Source of the DNA: Erythrocercus mccallii | Lineage: Eukaryota; Chordata; Aves; Passeriformes; Dicruridae | DNA length: 64,000 nucleotides | Reading direction: 5' to 3' | NCBI GenBank assembly: GCA_013397435.1 | Contig: VZRG01002001.1 | Span: 68,318-132,317, forward strand | Part shown: piece after piece, positions 27,301 to 42,300 of the stretch | How positions within the stretch are numbered: position 1 is the stretch's first letter | How the letters are laid out: each line of letters begins with the position of its first letter | Program-made: the position numbers and the translations under genes | The notes under the pieces: model-generated | What the model saw: only the letters and a program-made list of their open reading frames with translations | Told to the model about the DNA's origin: nothing | The model's database searches: none

Positions 27301-30300
27301 CTAGAAGTGTGCAGTCAAAGAGAACTTCTTCCAGACCTTTCACTCTCCTTTTTCAATGCTCTGAACATCAGTATTTTTTAATGCACCAATGGTACTTTTC
27401 ATTTATTTGTTCTTAGGAACTACTGGTAGAAAATACATTGAATTGTGTGGCATAATAATGTCTACCCACACTTCTCTTCTGTAAGCCACTGCACTCCTGG
27501 GATAACCACTAAGACAGTGACCCTGATCTGTTTTGAAATACACAACATGGACAAACCTGTGATAGCCCTTAAAGGCAGCCTCCAAAACTATCATTAGTAC
27601 ATTGGCATGTCTGAAAACTTACTCTGGGAAGTCAGAGTCTAATATAGCTCTCACATACACTCAAGTGTGCTGGATCACAGGCAACACTGGGTTTGTACTT
27701 CATCTCAGCTGTCAGAGCACATACACTACATCTATTAACAGTGAGGAATAAGAAAAACTCTAGATCAATAATCTATCCAAGCTTCAGCCTAATATACTTA
27801 AGGTTGATCTACACTTGTATGGAAGTGCCAAAAAACTGTGAATTCATATTTTTAACCTTCAAGTCCACGTGAATCATAATATTCTGCAGCAGAAAATGTC
27901 TCCATCTATTTCCTTCATTTAAAATTGAAATAAGCATATTTAAATTATAAAAAATGATGTGAAAAAAATTTCTAATCAAATCTGTTAGTAAGTTAGCACT
28001 AAGAAAAAAGAATAAATATTTGCTTAGATATCAGAGTATTATTAACTAATTTTTTATTGTGGCCTTCTTAGGCTAACTTACAGCAAAAAGAAAAGGTTAA
28101 TTTTAACATGCAGCTCTACCACTGCCTTAAAATAATGGTATGGATGCTGAAGAATGAAGTCCTATTGATCTGACTCAATGTGCAGATCACCACTAATGAC
28201 ACAGGAGACAAGAGAAACATGGCTGAGGAAACACCAACCTTTAATTTAAATATACACAGAACACTTGAAGCACAACTAAAACACACCATTTGCAGATGAT
28301 TGGCTTATGAGGAGGCGGGGAATTGTATCAATCTAATTATGCCAGGGTAAGAGTGTGTCTGTGCATGCTCATGCGCAGAAGAAAATTTGGAATATTAATC
28401 ATATCCTCCTGTGCACAAGATCCTTTCTTACATAGATGCACAGTTTTCTTGTCCATTAGAGGTAATAGGAAAAAAAAGACAAAAAGCAAACTAGTGAATT
28501 TACCAGTGACACAACCATGAAACCAGTGACAGAAACATGAAACAAACGAGTTTCTCTCTTAAAGGACAACAATATTTTCATGGCAGGGTTATCAGGTTCA
28601 TTTACTGCCGAGTGCCATACCTGTTGAAGTTAATGTCTGGATAACTGGAATACTCAGACTTCATCTTTGCATTGCGACGTGGAAAAGTACAGAAGAAAGC
28701 ATTGGCCAGAAAACTGGCGATCTGTTCCTGTGACATTGTGATGGAGTGATTCATCTTTTGTTTCAGCAGAGGTATTGGCTACCAACAAAAGAAATGAGGG
28801 GGAGGAAGGGGCAGGGGAGAAAGGAGGGAAGGAGAGAAAAGAATAATTAGCTTACCCTTTTTGAAAGAAAAAACAGAAGCACAAAATTACATTTGTTATA
28901 TTAGAGCAAGAGTAATTTAGGCCATTGGTAAAGCCTTTAATCAGCAGCACCGTTAAAGTCAAGAATAGTTTATTCAAGACAATTCAGAAAGGGCTTGCCT
29001 GGCAAACTGCAGATTTCTAATCAATAATAAAAAGATCAGGAAAACACAACTTAACAAACAAAACCATCAGGAATGCAGAGGGGAAAAAATAGATGGGATG
29101 TTGCAAATCCCGGGCAATGTTAAAAACAGAAATAAAAATCCACTTTCAATAGCTGTATAGGTAAGAACCCTTAGGGAATGCTTTCAGCTACAATAATCAT
29201 GCTTTGAACTTTACAAAGAATCAAGGGAGCCATGCCACAGATCATAACTCTATGACTTGCTTTGAATTTTTTTTCCATCCTACTTGAAGAAATAATACTG
29301 ATGGTATTTGTAGAAAGTGTGTAATTATTCACTCTTTTATAATCAGAATGATCAAAAAGCTCAGTTTCACTCTGGTCTTCAGTTTGAAGTTTTATTTTAC
29401 TCTGGTCAGGTTTCCTTAATACAAAAAGAAATTAAGGGGCAGAGGGAAGAAAGAACTTTAACAACTTGAAGCATTATATAGCTTTCATTTTATCAGGCAT
29501 TAGCCTTCTGATTTTGAGCTTTGGCTCACAACATTCATGGTACTATATTTTTTTAATTATGTGATAATATGGAGCATGGCAGGGGTACATCATTCTGACT
29601 GAATCCAGTAACCGTCATGATAAACCCATTTGACAGAAGAAAAAGAACAGTTTTCACCTGCTTCCAGAATTCTCAGCCATCATCATTAGCCTAGCTCCAG
29701 CACAGCTACATTTTCATCCTTCTAGTTATGAATACAGAAACTGCTGTTGATTTAGACTGTTGAATAGAGCCCTGTTTACTCCAGAAAACAAACTAGTTTT
29801 TCTTCATTCTTATAACTACTACATTCACGTTCACTGAATCTCATTGTCTTCTGGCTATTTAATTAACAAGCTATATTATGACGTCTGAAGTCACACAGCT
29901 GAAGAGGGAAAAAAGCCCAAGAAGTTCACTATAATAAGTTCTACAAACCTATAAAAATAGAATATTTTGGATAGTGTTATATTGGAACACATTTATCTTT
30001 ATGTCTAACCAAAAAAATGAGTCTGACAGATCTTCACAATTTACATTGCGTAGCAGTACATGATCTCTAAATGTCTCGCAAGTCTTGTGCTTGACTTGTG
30101 TTCAGAAACTTTGTAGCATTTTCAAACAACTTCCCTCATGAATTACCAGCAAAAGAATAGTAACAAATAGTCATAGCTTGAAATTATGTCTCTATTTCAG
30201 GATCCTTGCAGCATAAAAAAGTAGGGAAATATTTTCCCTGCTTATTCCCAACAAAATCAATTTAGAAAACAGTAACAAAGGAGTTCACAAATTGTTGTCA

Positions 30301-33300
30301 CCCTACTAATATGTTACCTGCCATACATCCTCACTCAACCAGCCCTACCCACCTTACAGAACTAATTCCCATAGCATTAATATAGAATTACTTAAGGTTT
30401 GTATATGCGCAAGTACTACATGCTCTAAACAGAATAAAGTATGTTCCCGAGTAAATGAAAGCTTTATGAAAATACCACTTCTAAGATTAAAAAAATTCTA
30501 AAATAAAAAATTAGATCGGATTGAAATAAAAAATCGAATTGTATTACTAAATTGTTCCAGTTTCTAAGTGTGATTTTACAACCTGATTTGTTGCATGGTC
30601 ATTTTATTTAAGAAATGCAAGAAGCAACTTCAGCATATAGAAAGGAAAGTGTTACTGAAGTTCAGGCTAAAACTATGACAGTGAGATTTACTTTTTTTTT
30701 TACATTCTGTTATATAATTCCAGATGTGCACTGTCCACTCTGCTCCCTAGGTCTCATCTGCCTTGAACACAAAATTTACAGCTTTTATTAGGAACATAAC
30801 ATGAGCCTGATGTTTTGACCCTAGGCAGCAGCTGCAGTTTGCAGAGAAGTTCTCTGCCACAGAGCACTTGCTAGCTGTGTTTGCTTACCTGGGTGCAGAT
30901 ACTAGGGAGACAGAGTGCCAGCTTGACCATATCAGGAAGAATGGATTGGAACAGATGTTGAGCCTCTGCATCTTCAAGAACCTTGAAGTTAAAAAGAAAG
31001 AAGAAAAAAAAAGCTTAGAAATAATGATTGAATTAAAAGTCTGTGAAAACAGGACCCATGCAAAAGAAACGAGAAAAAACCAGGTCCTCTTAGCTTCATG
31101 TCAAATCTGTAACATTTTCACAGTGGTGCCTCACTGAATTTACCTTGCAATAATCCACTGAGATACAGAAGTAAGTCTCAAAAGTTGCACTTGAGAAAAT
31201 ATGTCACCAAATGCCCTTTAAAGGAAGCTTGAATAAGTTATCATTTTACTCTTTCCAAGGCAATGAACCAAATCTTCATCTGAAAAATCATTACCTAATC
31301 ACAGAAGGACTAGAACAATCTACTCGAATTTCATATTCAGATCATAGTCCAAGACAAGTACCTGTGACATCCTCCTGTTAAGGACAGATAAAATGCACTC
31401 CTGGCTCAGATCAGTGGGCCTATGCAGCAGCAACAGGAAATCCTATGCAAGAGGATGCAATCCTGGGCATTTTCTGCCATCCATCCCCACCATGCTCCCT
31501 CAAGAATTACAGCCACTGTAACATAACAGATGCAGCCTTCCAGGTTCCACATGATGAAGTTGCAATCTTTTCAGTCTCTTCCTGTAGGACAGCTGATACT
31601 ACAACTACTTCAGCTGCCTCACCCTCTCTTCTAACATACCTTCTGAGAAGGGGAGTCCAGAATTGACAACACTGAAAACAAATGGGCACACCAATGTTTC
31701 ACAAGGCTTCTCAAAGCTTTTATACCCAAGAACAAGTCACATCAAACGTTTACTGTTCTCAGTGCCCCCCTGACACAGTCTGGCCCACTGTTGATGTGTT
31801 AAGCTGCCAAAGCCTATCAAGCCAATATATTCGGACCAAGCCCAGGATACAGTTACAGTTACAACTGCCAGTTCTGAGCCCAACATCTCATACCCACATG
31901 CCTATTCATGTACCATATACCTATTTTTCAAAGATGCAAAAATTTCTTTAAGGTGAGCAATGCTCTTCTAAGAAAAGCTAGGATAGGAGGTTATAAAAAG
32001 AAATGCAACATAAAGTGGCACAGCTGCAATATGTGAAGCAGCACAAAAGCCTCAAAACTCTCAGTCTGTTGAATGAACAGGCTGAAGGGACACTCCTATG
32101 CTGTGAAAGTTTTTCCTGTTATCTGTGGATACAGGCATGAGATGTGAGTGGCTGTTAGATTTGCATGCTGCATTAAAGGCAAAACTCAGAGAGGAGAGAA
32201 CGCACAACTTGCACTGTAGCTGGGGAACAGAAGACAAAAGGTCACAGCTCAGTTTTCTGGCTCCCTCCTTCCCCTGCATCCAGGGAATCTGTATTTGAGG
32301 TCACTACTTTCTACTAGTTTCTAGACTAAAATCATCAAAATTCTGAAATGATGACTTTAAAACTACACAATATTATTTTTCAGGTAAAACTTTAAAAATT
32401 GATTTGCTACCAGTTTTGCACAAAACCAGCTGCAGACGGAATGGATGAAACAGCACGAAGGTATTATCAACTTTAGTCTCTACAACACTTAAGACTAATT
32501 GAGGAATCACAGGACGAGATCTTTTCAGTCATATTATCAGGGCTTAGTAATTCACATTTCAATGGAAAGTTTCACACAGACTTCAAAATACAAAAAAGAC
32601 ACTGGCAATTCTCTCGAGACAAGGAAAATATGGTGCCTCTGACTCAAGACATACTGACACAGACTGATATTCATAGACACTGAAAATATTGTTTGAAGGC
32701 TATTAAAATAACTATAGAAATATCTTGGCTCTGTTGTCTCCTGCTCCAAGTAATATAAAGGGTAAGAGTACTCAGGAAGTTAAAAACCAAAATATAAACA
32801 AATGCTCAAAGTACTTTCCCAGCTTCTGTTTGGGAAAAGGGGTAAAATATAACAACGCCAAGACCTACATGGTTACTTTCTGTGCATTATATATACAGTG
32901 CCTGTGGAGACATAAAAATGAGGGTTTAATATAAAGTTTGCAACAAGAACTTACAAAGAAGAGCAAGCCCAGGAAACATGAAAATCATTTGATACAAGGA
33001 AGAATCCAAGTAATAAGCAAATTACTTCTGAAAGTAAATTTATTTTTATGATGGGAAATGAGCAAGATATATCTCTCTCTCCTGTTGCTAGCTGCATATG
33101 CACCTACATATTTATACAGCGTAAGTCAAACCCTGAAAACTATGACCTAACCTTTAACATTATCTGCTCTAGCAGGAAACTTTGCTCTGTTCTTAAGGCA
33201 CAATGTTTTTAAGTGCCATAAAGTAACCAAATGAACATTTAAAGTCTGGAATTTCAGATCTCAACCCATAAAATGAATACGTAAGTTACAGCTATTCAAA

Positions 33301-36300
33301 AACTGACATTTAACCTCAGATGTCTACCAGGCTGTCAAATTCTGATATTCTCTTCCCTTCGGGTAACACTTCCTTTCTCTTAAAGTTGACATATAAATAG
33401 TGGCTGCCGTGCTTTGCTGACTGCCACAGACTATACAGTATCACTTATCTAGTGACACATTATGGCACCGGACTTTGTCACAGCTGTCAAGACTTCAACC
33501 TTTTCTTTATGCTTCTTTGAAAACAACATAATAATAGTGTGAGACAATTTCTTCCCAAAACAGAGGCAGGCCAGCAATTGCACAGCTCAACTCTGATGCA
33601 GAATATTTAACTATAAAGGTCACTCCTTCTACTCTGAAATGCTACTTTTCCTTCTTCTTATCTTCCTAATGATGTACCAGAGTATGCTTTCTTTTCCATA
33701 GTATTTCTATGCATGAGTTTTTCTAGATCTGCACTAATGAAAAATGTCAACATTTAGAGGTGTTACTGCCCAAGTGTGTTCTCGTTGACGTGTCATTATT
33801 CTTACACGTGAATGAAGTGAACTTTAAAAGAGTTTTGGGTGCCATGAGGACCCTACAACTTCAAATATATGATCATTATGAGTTCACAGACCTTTTCAAG
33901 AAACCCCTAACTCAGCATTGGTCTCTATCAAATGGCCACATCCATGCAACTAAAGTTTATCCTGTCTGCCCATACACTCTTCCTGTACAGCTAACATTCC
34001 TTTGAGGTTTCTATGAAAAAGAACACCTGCAAATCCCTGGCTGCTTGGCCCTGACAGCCTCTTTTGCCACTCACCCAGCACACCATCACAGGTGCAGCTT
34101 TGTAGACCCACCACTGTCACTGCCTATCCTCAGCTATGCTTAGTGCAACACAGAGCCTGGTGTTACCTGTGACAGTCTTTTCTGGCTTTGAAAGCAGCAA
34201 AAAAGGAACACTCAATCATGGAAAGTAAAAGAATTCCATGACGTGGAGTGCTGACAACACAGCTACATCTGGCAGACATCCCACGATGCAAATGTCAACC
34301 TGGAGAACCTAGCATCAGCAGAGAGAACACGTGGTCACAGAACTGAGGGAAGATTTATTTGGAAGGCAACTCTCTTCAGGAAGCAGTGACCTGTACTGAT
34401 GTAAAATCCAGCATATTTAGAGTGATATTATACATTCTACATATTCAACGTCTCTGAAAGAGGAATGTGTTCATTCTATCCACTCAAACACACACATACC
34501 TCCCCACGCACCACATTTCATCAGTTCCCATGTCCACCTGACAATTTTCTGAGGTCTTTCATCTTGCTGAATTATTTTTCTACAGAAAAATAACCTGGAG
34601 GTGGGGGTAGTCTGCCCATGCAGTAATAAGTCTAAGCAGCCTACCAAAAAGTCATGCATTATTAGATGTGTTCAGAGTGGGTGGCAAGCGAGAAAGAATT
34701 AATCATGACCTTTATCAATGGGCTACAAAGGCAGATCTCAGTTGCAACTCTTCTCACTGAAAAAGCAGGAATGTTCTAGTCAGAATGAAGTTGTTAAAAC
34801 AGGCACCTCACTTGGAAGTAAATCTGCTAGTACAGAAATGTCTGTATGAATTCACTAATGTGCTTTTAATTGTGTACAACTTTTTCAAGGCTACAGATCT
34901 GCAAACATTAAGAGAAATGACTGAGTTTCCATTTTTAAAGGAACTAATATTTGGTTTATAATTTAAGGAATTCTAAAATATGAAATGGTTGTCAACAAGC
35001 TTTCATAAAGGAAAATTCATTTAAGTACCATAGCAATTTCGGTTTTAAACAATTGATCAGTTTCCCTTTCCTTATTATGCACTATTGTCCTTCACAGCTT
35101 CCTTCGCTATTTAAAACAAAAACATAAATGCAGTGTTGACTTTATTCACTGCTCCAATCATGCAAAATACACAGGAATTAAATACATGCAGAGATTATAT
35201 CCTCAGGGAAAACTATAGGGAGTCAGAGTTGCAAAGCATGACTTGCTTTTTACCAAAGAAACAATTTGGCAATTCCATCACTATTTTCACTGGAGTGACT
35301 GATTAAATGAACAGGACTTAGGGCTCCAATTCCTAAGATGCAAATGGCTCAGCGAGCCGTAGCAGAGGTATGAGCTCTTGGCCAAACTTGCATCGCAATT
35401 TAGCAAAATGAACATTTATCCTGCAGCAAAGAGGCCTGACTAAACACGGCTCTAAGTAATGGCCTCTTGTCACTATAAACCAGTCCTCCAAAACACAGCA
35501 GACGAACACGCCTGACAGGCCTAATAAGAAGGATCTGAGGTAGCATGGGGTGATAGTGATGGGAGAGAGTTTAAATCTAAATCTGACAGCTCATCAAAGC
35601 AAACAAACTGCACGTAGGATACACAAATGTGGACAGCTCCATCTATCACCTGGGAAGGCACAGCCATCATGCCAACAGGCAGCCAGCATGCTAAGACAGC
35701 AATGGCTTAATGCTTTCAATTTGTTTGGTTTTATATGCCCATATTAACTTTTGTGGCAGGACAAGGACCATTTGAATCATGTTCTTAAGGTGAAGAGGAA
35801 AACCAGAGTGCTTTCTTTAGAGTGTGTGTCTCTTATTTCCTAATTCTAATGGATTTTGACCTTCTTTTTCCTTCACAGCTGCCATAATGTCTCATGCTGT
35901 CAGTGCTCTGAACCATCTACAGTTACTACACTGAACTTTCCAGTAACAAGTTTCCAAATTTTTTTATGTAAGGTATCATATGGTTACAGGTGATAATGCT
36001 GAAGTAACTAATTGGACAAGCTAAATAACTGGTATGCAATCTACCTACAGTAGGTTCATTCTCCTAATTTCAGGAATAGTTTTTTTTTCTTTTTGCTTCT
36101 TTGCTATCTTCAAATTTTCTCAAATATAATATCTCTTTATATTTTTATAGGGCATTTTGAGGCACATTAAATACTTCAAAGCTGAAAACACCATCCTTGG
36201 AGGTATTTTTAAAATGTATGGATGTGGTGCTTAGGGACATTGTTTAGTGGTGAACTTGGCAGTGCTGGTTAATGTTGAATTCTATGAACTTTAGGGTCCT

Positions 36301-39300
36301 TATTAATCTAAATGGTTCCATGATTTTGAGATACTTAAACACCTGAGTGTGCTCAAACAATGACAACATGTGGTTGCTCCTTTACTGCACTGTTTTCATT
36401 TTGTCTTCCTTCCAGAGCAGCCTGTACTTACTTCCTTGTTCTCCTGTCTCATCCAGAAGTCCCATGCTTTCTGCATATTGTTTAACACTTAAATATGGGG
36501 AAGTCTAAATCAATGACTAGAACCCTGCAGTGCCAATAAAACTACGAAGTCGTTGGTTATGACATTGAAGTCTTTTACCTGAAAGTAACCAACCTCAGAC
36601 TGGCAATCTGTACTCCCTTTCTTCCTCTAATCCTTGTCATAGGTGCCTTTAAACATTACAGAATCCTAAGAGCAGACTTTCTCAATCTGGTATTTGGAAC
36701 AACTGGGGAAAAACAACTAAACAACCCAACACACAAACAACAAAAAGGCTCACGCAAGTTCTTATTTGAAGAGCTCTAAAAACTAATCTATTTAAATCAC
36801 ACCCCCCCCCCAAAATTTCACTAATTAGTACTCTCTACAGAGCCTTTCTTTCTGAACAGAGAGGAGATCAATTCTACCTAAAAGCCATTGTGCAACAGCT
36901 ATCAGCATACTCATACCCAGACAGAGACACCACTGCGACCAGTAACTCATGCCTCTGTAAAACAGACTCATCATAATGTCAAATACTGTACATATTAACA
37001 AGACTGAAACAGAGAAGAAATGTAGGGTTGGGGGCGTGTGTGCATTCTAGCTCCCATTTAATCATGTCAATGAACTTCCAAAACTGTAGGAAAGAATACC
37101 CTCATCTGCCTCTTCCAGTTCCCTTACAAAACTAATTCAGTAGGAAACACACATAGCTGTCAAATCCATCCCATTTATTGAGCACTTGTCTGATTAGACA
37201 CAAAAGGAAGGACAAAGTAATCTTTGGAGGAAAGAAGAAAGAAACTGTAACACTGGATTATGCAGAGAAATCTTATTTGAGAGCAAGAATGCTTCTGACA
37301 TTTATCAAAACCACAAACTGACACTTCAAAAGGAAAAAAATACAGCTTACAAGGCAGAGGTTAATTTGGTTTTGTTTAATTTTTTTCCCCCCAAAAAGGC
37401 TCATTCGTGTCTTCTGCCAATCCAACCCTGAAATAACCTCTCAGGTGTATCATCCTTAACAACTGCTGCTTTGTTCTCAAAGCTTTTAAACATTCTAAAT
37501 AAAATCTGAGAGAAGAATGTGTGTTTATTTTTCAATCTCCTCTTATTAGTTTTAGAAGCCCAGTTTATACTTCCAAGGAACTGGAAATCTAACCTCAGTC
37601 ATTTTCACCACCCTTCAGGCCACCCACCAATAGCTTCTACCCCTATGCTCCTGCAGAGTGATTCTGTCATAGAAGCATCATAGCCATTTCCAAAGCAGTG
37701 GCAGAGTCCTGGGATGAAAAGTCAAATATGACTTTCTAAGTACTTTCAAGTTATTCTAGGGAAGTAGAGCAGTGGAGAGGACAATAACCTTGTCTCTACA
37801 GAAGAGCTGTAACATGAGGGAAAGAAAAAGTACCTTTCACCTGCCTGATACAAGTCATGAGTGAAGGTGATCTGGTTCCAGGCTTATTCAAAACTTTTCT
37901 CTCTCTGAATACAGTAATAGGGGAAAAATATTTACTACTGCTATGATTTATAAAACATTTTTAAAAAACAGTGTAGACACATTTGAAAGCCATCAGACAC
38001 CAAATGCATTCTGCAACTACTTTTGAAACTTTGGCACAAAAAGCCTCACGAGACAACACAGCTGTTATCCTTATGAACACTATATTTTCTTTAACATGCC
38101 AAAAAAACAAACCAAACCAAAGAAGTCAAGCACAGGTAGAAGGGGAAAAAAAAAAAGATCAGGTAAAGATAAAACTGTACCATAAAAATATACCACTGCA
38201 GATTTTAATCAATCTACTGACCATTTTTTCCTTGACTGTCAGTGTTACATAGGCTCAAAATAACCAATAATTAAAGAAAAATATCCAGTAATTACTATTT
38301 ATTGGCCAAGTAAGACCCTCAGACCATACTGAGGGTACACACCTTGCCCACCTTTGTAAACCTGCTCTTTCAAGAATGCATGGCAGCAGTAACAAACTCT
38401 CCAAAGAAGCCATATAAGCAAATTCAGTTTTTCACATGAAAAGGAAGGATGAAAATAACCCAGGAATATAGTTACAATCCACTTCACTTATACTTCATAG
38501 TCATCCTAAAAAATGGCAATGCCTCTTTATCACTTCCCTACCTACATGTACAACTTTTCAGCAAGCATTTCTCTTGAAAGCTTTGACCATCAGGGTTTGT
38601 TTTGTGGGGCTTTTGTATTCTAATTGCTCAATACATGATAAATAAAATTTAAAAAAAATTCAAAAGCACTAAGCAGGTAAGGAAAGCCCCCCCACAAAAA
38701 AAGAAGCTTGTCTTGGTCATTTGGGATACATAGGTGAGCACAGATAGATGATGACTTACAAACAATTCAAAGGAAGTAAAGAAATCTATTCCACAGTCCC
38801 CTGAGCCCAAAACAAAGTAAGTATCAGAAGACAGTCTTTCAACCCAGAATTTTATATTTACTAGGGGTTTTTCCTTCTGTTTTTCAAACAGGAATGTTTT
38901 CAATACGGTGAAATACTATGAAAAGATGCTCAGAATGTGTCTTTACATAGACATTTATTAAAGCATTGAATATCCACAAGCACTTGGGACACAGTATAAC
39001 TATATCTCTGCACCTACTATGTGCAGCTACCGTTTCCCTGATAATTCCATCTCAACAGTCATTGCGACAGTGCTTACAAAACACCACTTAAAAATACTCA
39101 AGTGTTCTGCCAAGAAAGTACAGAAAACTAAGAATAAGCCTGTAATTCAATGCTCTTTCTCTACAATGCCTAGTTTCTAACGTTTTTGAATGTGTACAAG
39201 ATGCATATTCCCCCAACCACAGAAAAGTTCACCTTTTGTTCAATATGGGAATAAATTCCTTTCTGCTGCTGTGAAAAGAAAACCCTTCATGGCACACTCA

Positions 39301-42300
39301 AAAGACCTTTTCAGTTTAGATTTTAAAAAGGTAATCTGATGTAATGAAAATTGCTTGAAAACATCTGGACTAAAGTAAAATCCAACAAGGAGCAATGGAT
39401 AGGCTATTTTCAGCCTTGGGACATTCTGCTTCTTGCTTAAAAGCCTACATTTGTAGCGCTGACATCTCTATACAATGCTCAGTTCTGTTAGTACTGTCCA
39501 GACAATTATAAAAATGATTTATCAAAAACTCAGTCACCAGAACAATTTGGTACTTCAAAATTCCTTCTATTCCAGTTTCACTGATTACAGCAATCACTTT
39601 TTCAAGCAGGTCATTCAAACAACAAAACAAACAGGAAAGACTGTCATGGTTCGTAAGACCTACAAGGAGACAGGAATGGGGTGAAGCCTTATTAGAACAT
39701 AAAGATTTCCCAAGATATGCATATACTTAACTGTAGCAGTGTTCTGTGTTTGGTCTTTTTCAAATGAATGAAAATCAAGAAGTCAACCATAATCCAGTTA
39801 AACTATACTTCCTTTGCATCATCTTCAGATGTTGCATTTATTGTCATTTTTTTAGATGAAAGTTTGAAAAAAACAGTATGAAAATTGGAACCATAACTTC
39901 CAAAATTACACAGGTAAGTTGAAAATTTTCTCAAGTTAATTTCAGGGTTATTAAAGATAAGACTATACACCCACAAAGGCTGTGTGGTTCTGTGGCTGTC
40001 TGCAATTCAAGTAGAATATTTCACTAACAAGACAGTTCTTAATTTTATTCAGTTATCTCAAAATACAACCAATTCTTTTTAGAGAAGAAGCAGATACACT
40101 GCCAATATTTGCATGTCTGATTGTTTTGCTCAGTTCTCTATCATTTAGTATGCTCTATCTTAACTCAGTTACTTGTACCTGACATTTTCTGAAAGTAACA
40201 AGTTCAGGCCAAACACGCTAGGATGCTAGGTAGTAGCAGACATTTAAATGAGAAACTATATTTTGGGCAAAAAATGCACTAAGCATATTCTGCAGATATT
40301 ATCCCAGGTTTTACAGGTTTGCACCACAATTAGCAACATACATATACTAGGTGCTCCAGTGAAATACATTAGTGTTCTTCTATTTACTTTAATTATTCTC
40401 AAGTGCAAAGCACTGACTAACTGACTAAGACTCCTTGTAACAACCTCCAACACTCCTCACTTTCAGAATATTCTCTTATATTCTGGAATCTGCACACAAC
40501 ACGTGCAGTAGAAAAACTGGTATTTTAGAAAGCGTGTCTGCACATACCCATACAAGTACTGCTAGGCCAAAATTAAAATGGCAAGGATTTGTGAAAACAA
40601 AAACCAATTTCTACTACAAGAGTTAATTTCAATTTTGCAAGAAAAGGAAACCAGACATTTGCAAGACCAAAACATATATAATATGGATGTGTGGTATTTG
40701 TGGAAAACAGAAAAAGTTGTATTGATAGATCAATTTCTTTACATATTTATTGTATTAGTTAGTTTATTAGTTTTAGCTATTAGTATTAGTTTAGCTTTTA
40801 AATTACATCTATGGGAAACTTTAAAAAAGCATTAAGTCAAGTTCTAAAAACTTACAAATAGAGACTTGCATGTAAAAGCAGATGGTAAGAAAATCTCTCA
40901 CTCCAGCTGTTCTGGACTTCCAAAAGGATCCAGCACGCAGTACCACCCATCATGTAAATTTTAGTGGAAAGAAGTAAGCAATGGAACTCCTTTTCTAATC
41001 TTTTCTAATGTAGGATAACTAATTACAGCTGTAATTCTAAGACAACTATTTTTAAAGGGTGTAGAAAAATAGCAATGTATTCCTTCAGTTTGACAAGTAA
41101 CTTCATTTTCTTGCCACATGGCTTTTTATCAGATTTTAGAATAAGCTGAGATTTGTGCCACAAAAAAACCCCAACTGCTAACAGTCAGTTTTGAGGCTGA
41201 CACCAGTGAACTCACGCTTGACTGGAAAAGGAGAAAGAGGAGCAAAGATAAAGTAGTCTGGTAAATTCTTCCCCCATGCTGAAGGTTCTTCTCTGTAATT
41301 ATGTATAAAGAAGGGAAGAGCCTGGTCTTTTTAGACTTCATTATAATTTTTCTTTCAATTTCATAGAAAAATCCAAAGGTAAAAGTTATACAGCTTCTTT
41401 TGTAATATAGAAGGATTGCCTGAATGAAGAATTTACATGGGAATCAACAGCAAATATGCAATTACTGGCCATTAAATAGACTGACTGGCTTGAAACAACT
41501 TTCCCAAAGGCAAAAAGACCGCAAGGCATCCATACACAGGCACTGCAGACACAGACACAGTTTTCTCTATACTAGAAGCAAATCTAACAGCTGCAAACTG
41601 AGTACTACACAGTAGAGACTGTCTTTGTAAAGATACTGATAACATATTCACCTTTAAGTATTCCTACTTGACTCAAGTAGGCACCAAGGGTTTAAAGAGA
41701 GCTTGGAAAAGCAAATTTTGAAAGGCGTAAGTGCCTTAAGTGATTCAAGCATTTAAAATGTCAATGACCTTTAGTATTTCTGCCTCTTAAAAAAAACCTA
41801 TTGTATAGATGCCATACCTTTCTGTCAGCAACATCTCATATTGCATACTATACAACAGACCCCGTGTGACAAAGCCACTTGTCTCAACTCTCAGCTTTAA
41901 TCCAGTCAAACCATAAGAATGTAAAAATGTACAACAGAACAACAGTACAATGAAAGCACATCAGCAAAGGGCTCCTAGAAAAGTCTAACAGCAAGAAGCA
42001 CAAGTAATCAGCAGCACTTCCTCACTTGCAGTAATCAGTATCAGAAATTCCCAGAGTCCACCAAAATATCTCTGTGGGTGTCAATGAGATCATTCTAACA
42101 GCAATTTTTCCAAATTCCTTCAAAACCTGATGTAAAGCCATAGCATCCTCTAGTTCCTCTGACAAGGGGTTCCCCAGCCCTCTATTCAGTATCTCAATAA
42201 TTACTTTTGTGTGCAGTTGAAACCCTTACCTGCTTAGAACACTCATCTGGCGTCCTTTAACTGCTGCACTAGAAGAATGGACAGTCATTTCCTCTTCACC

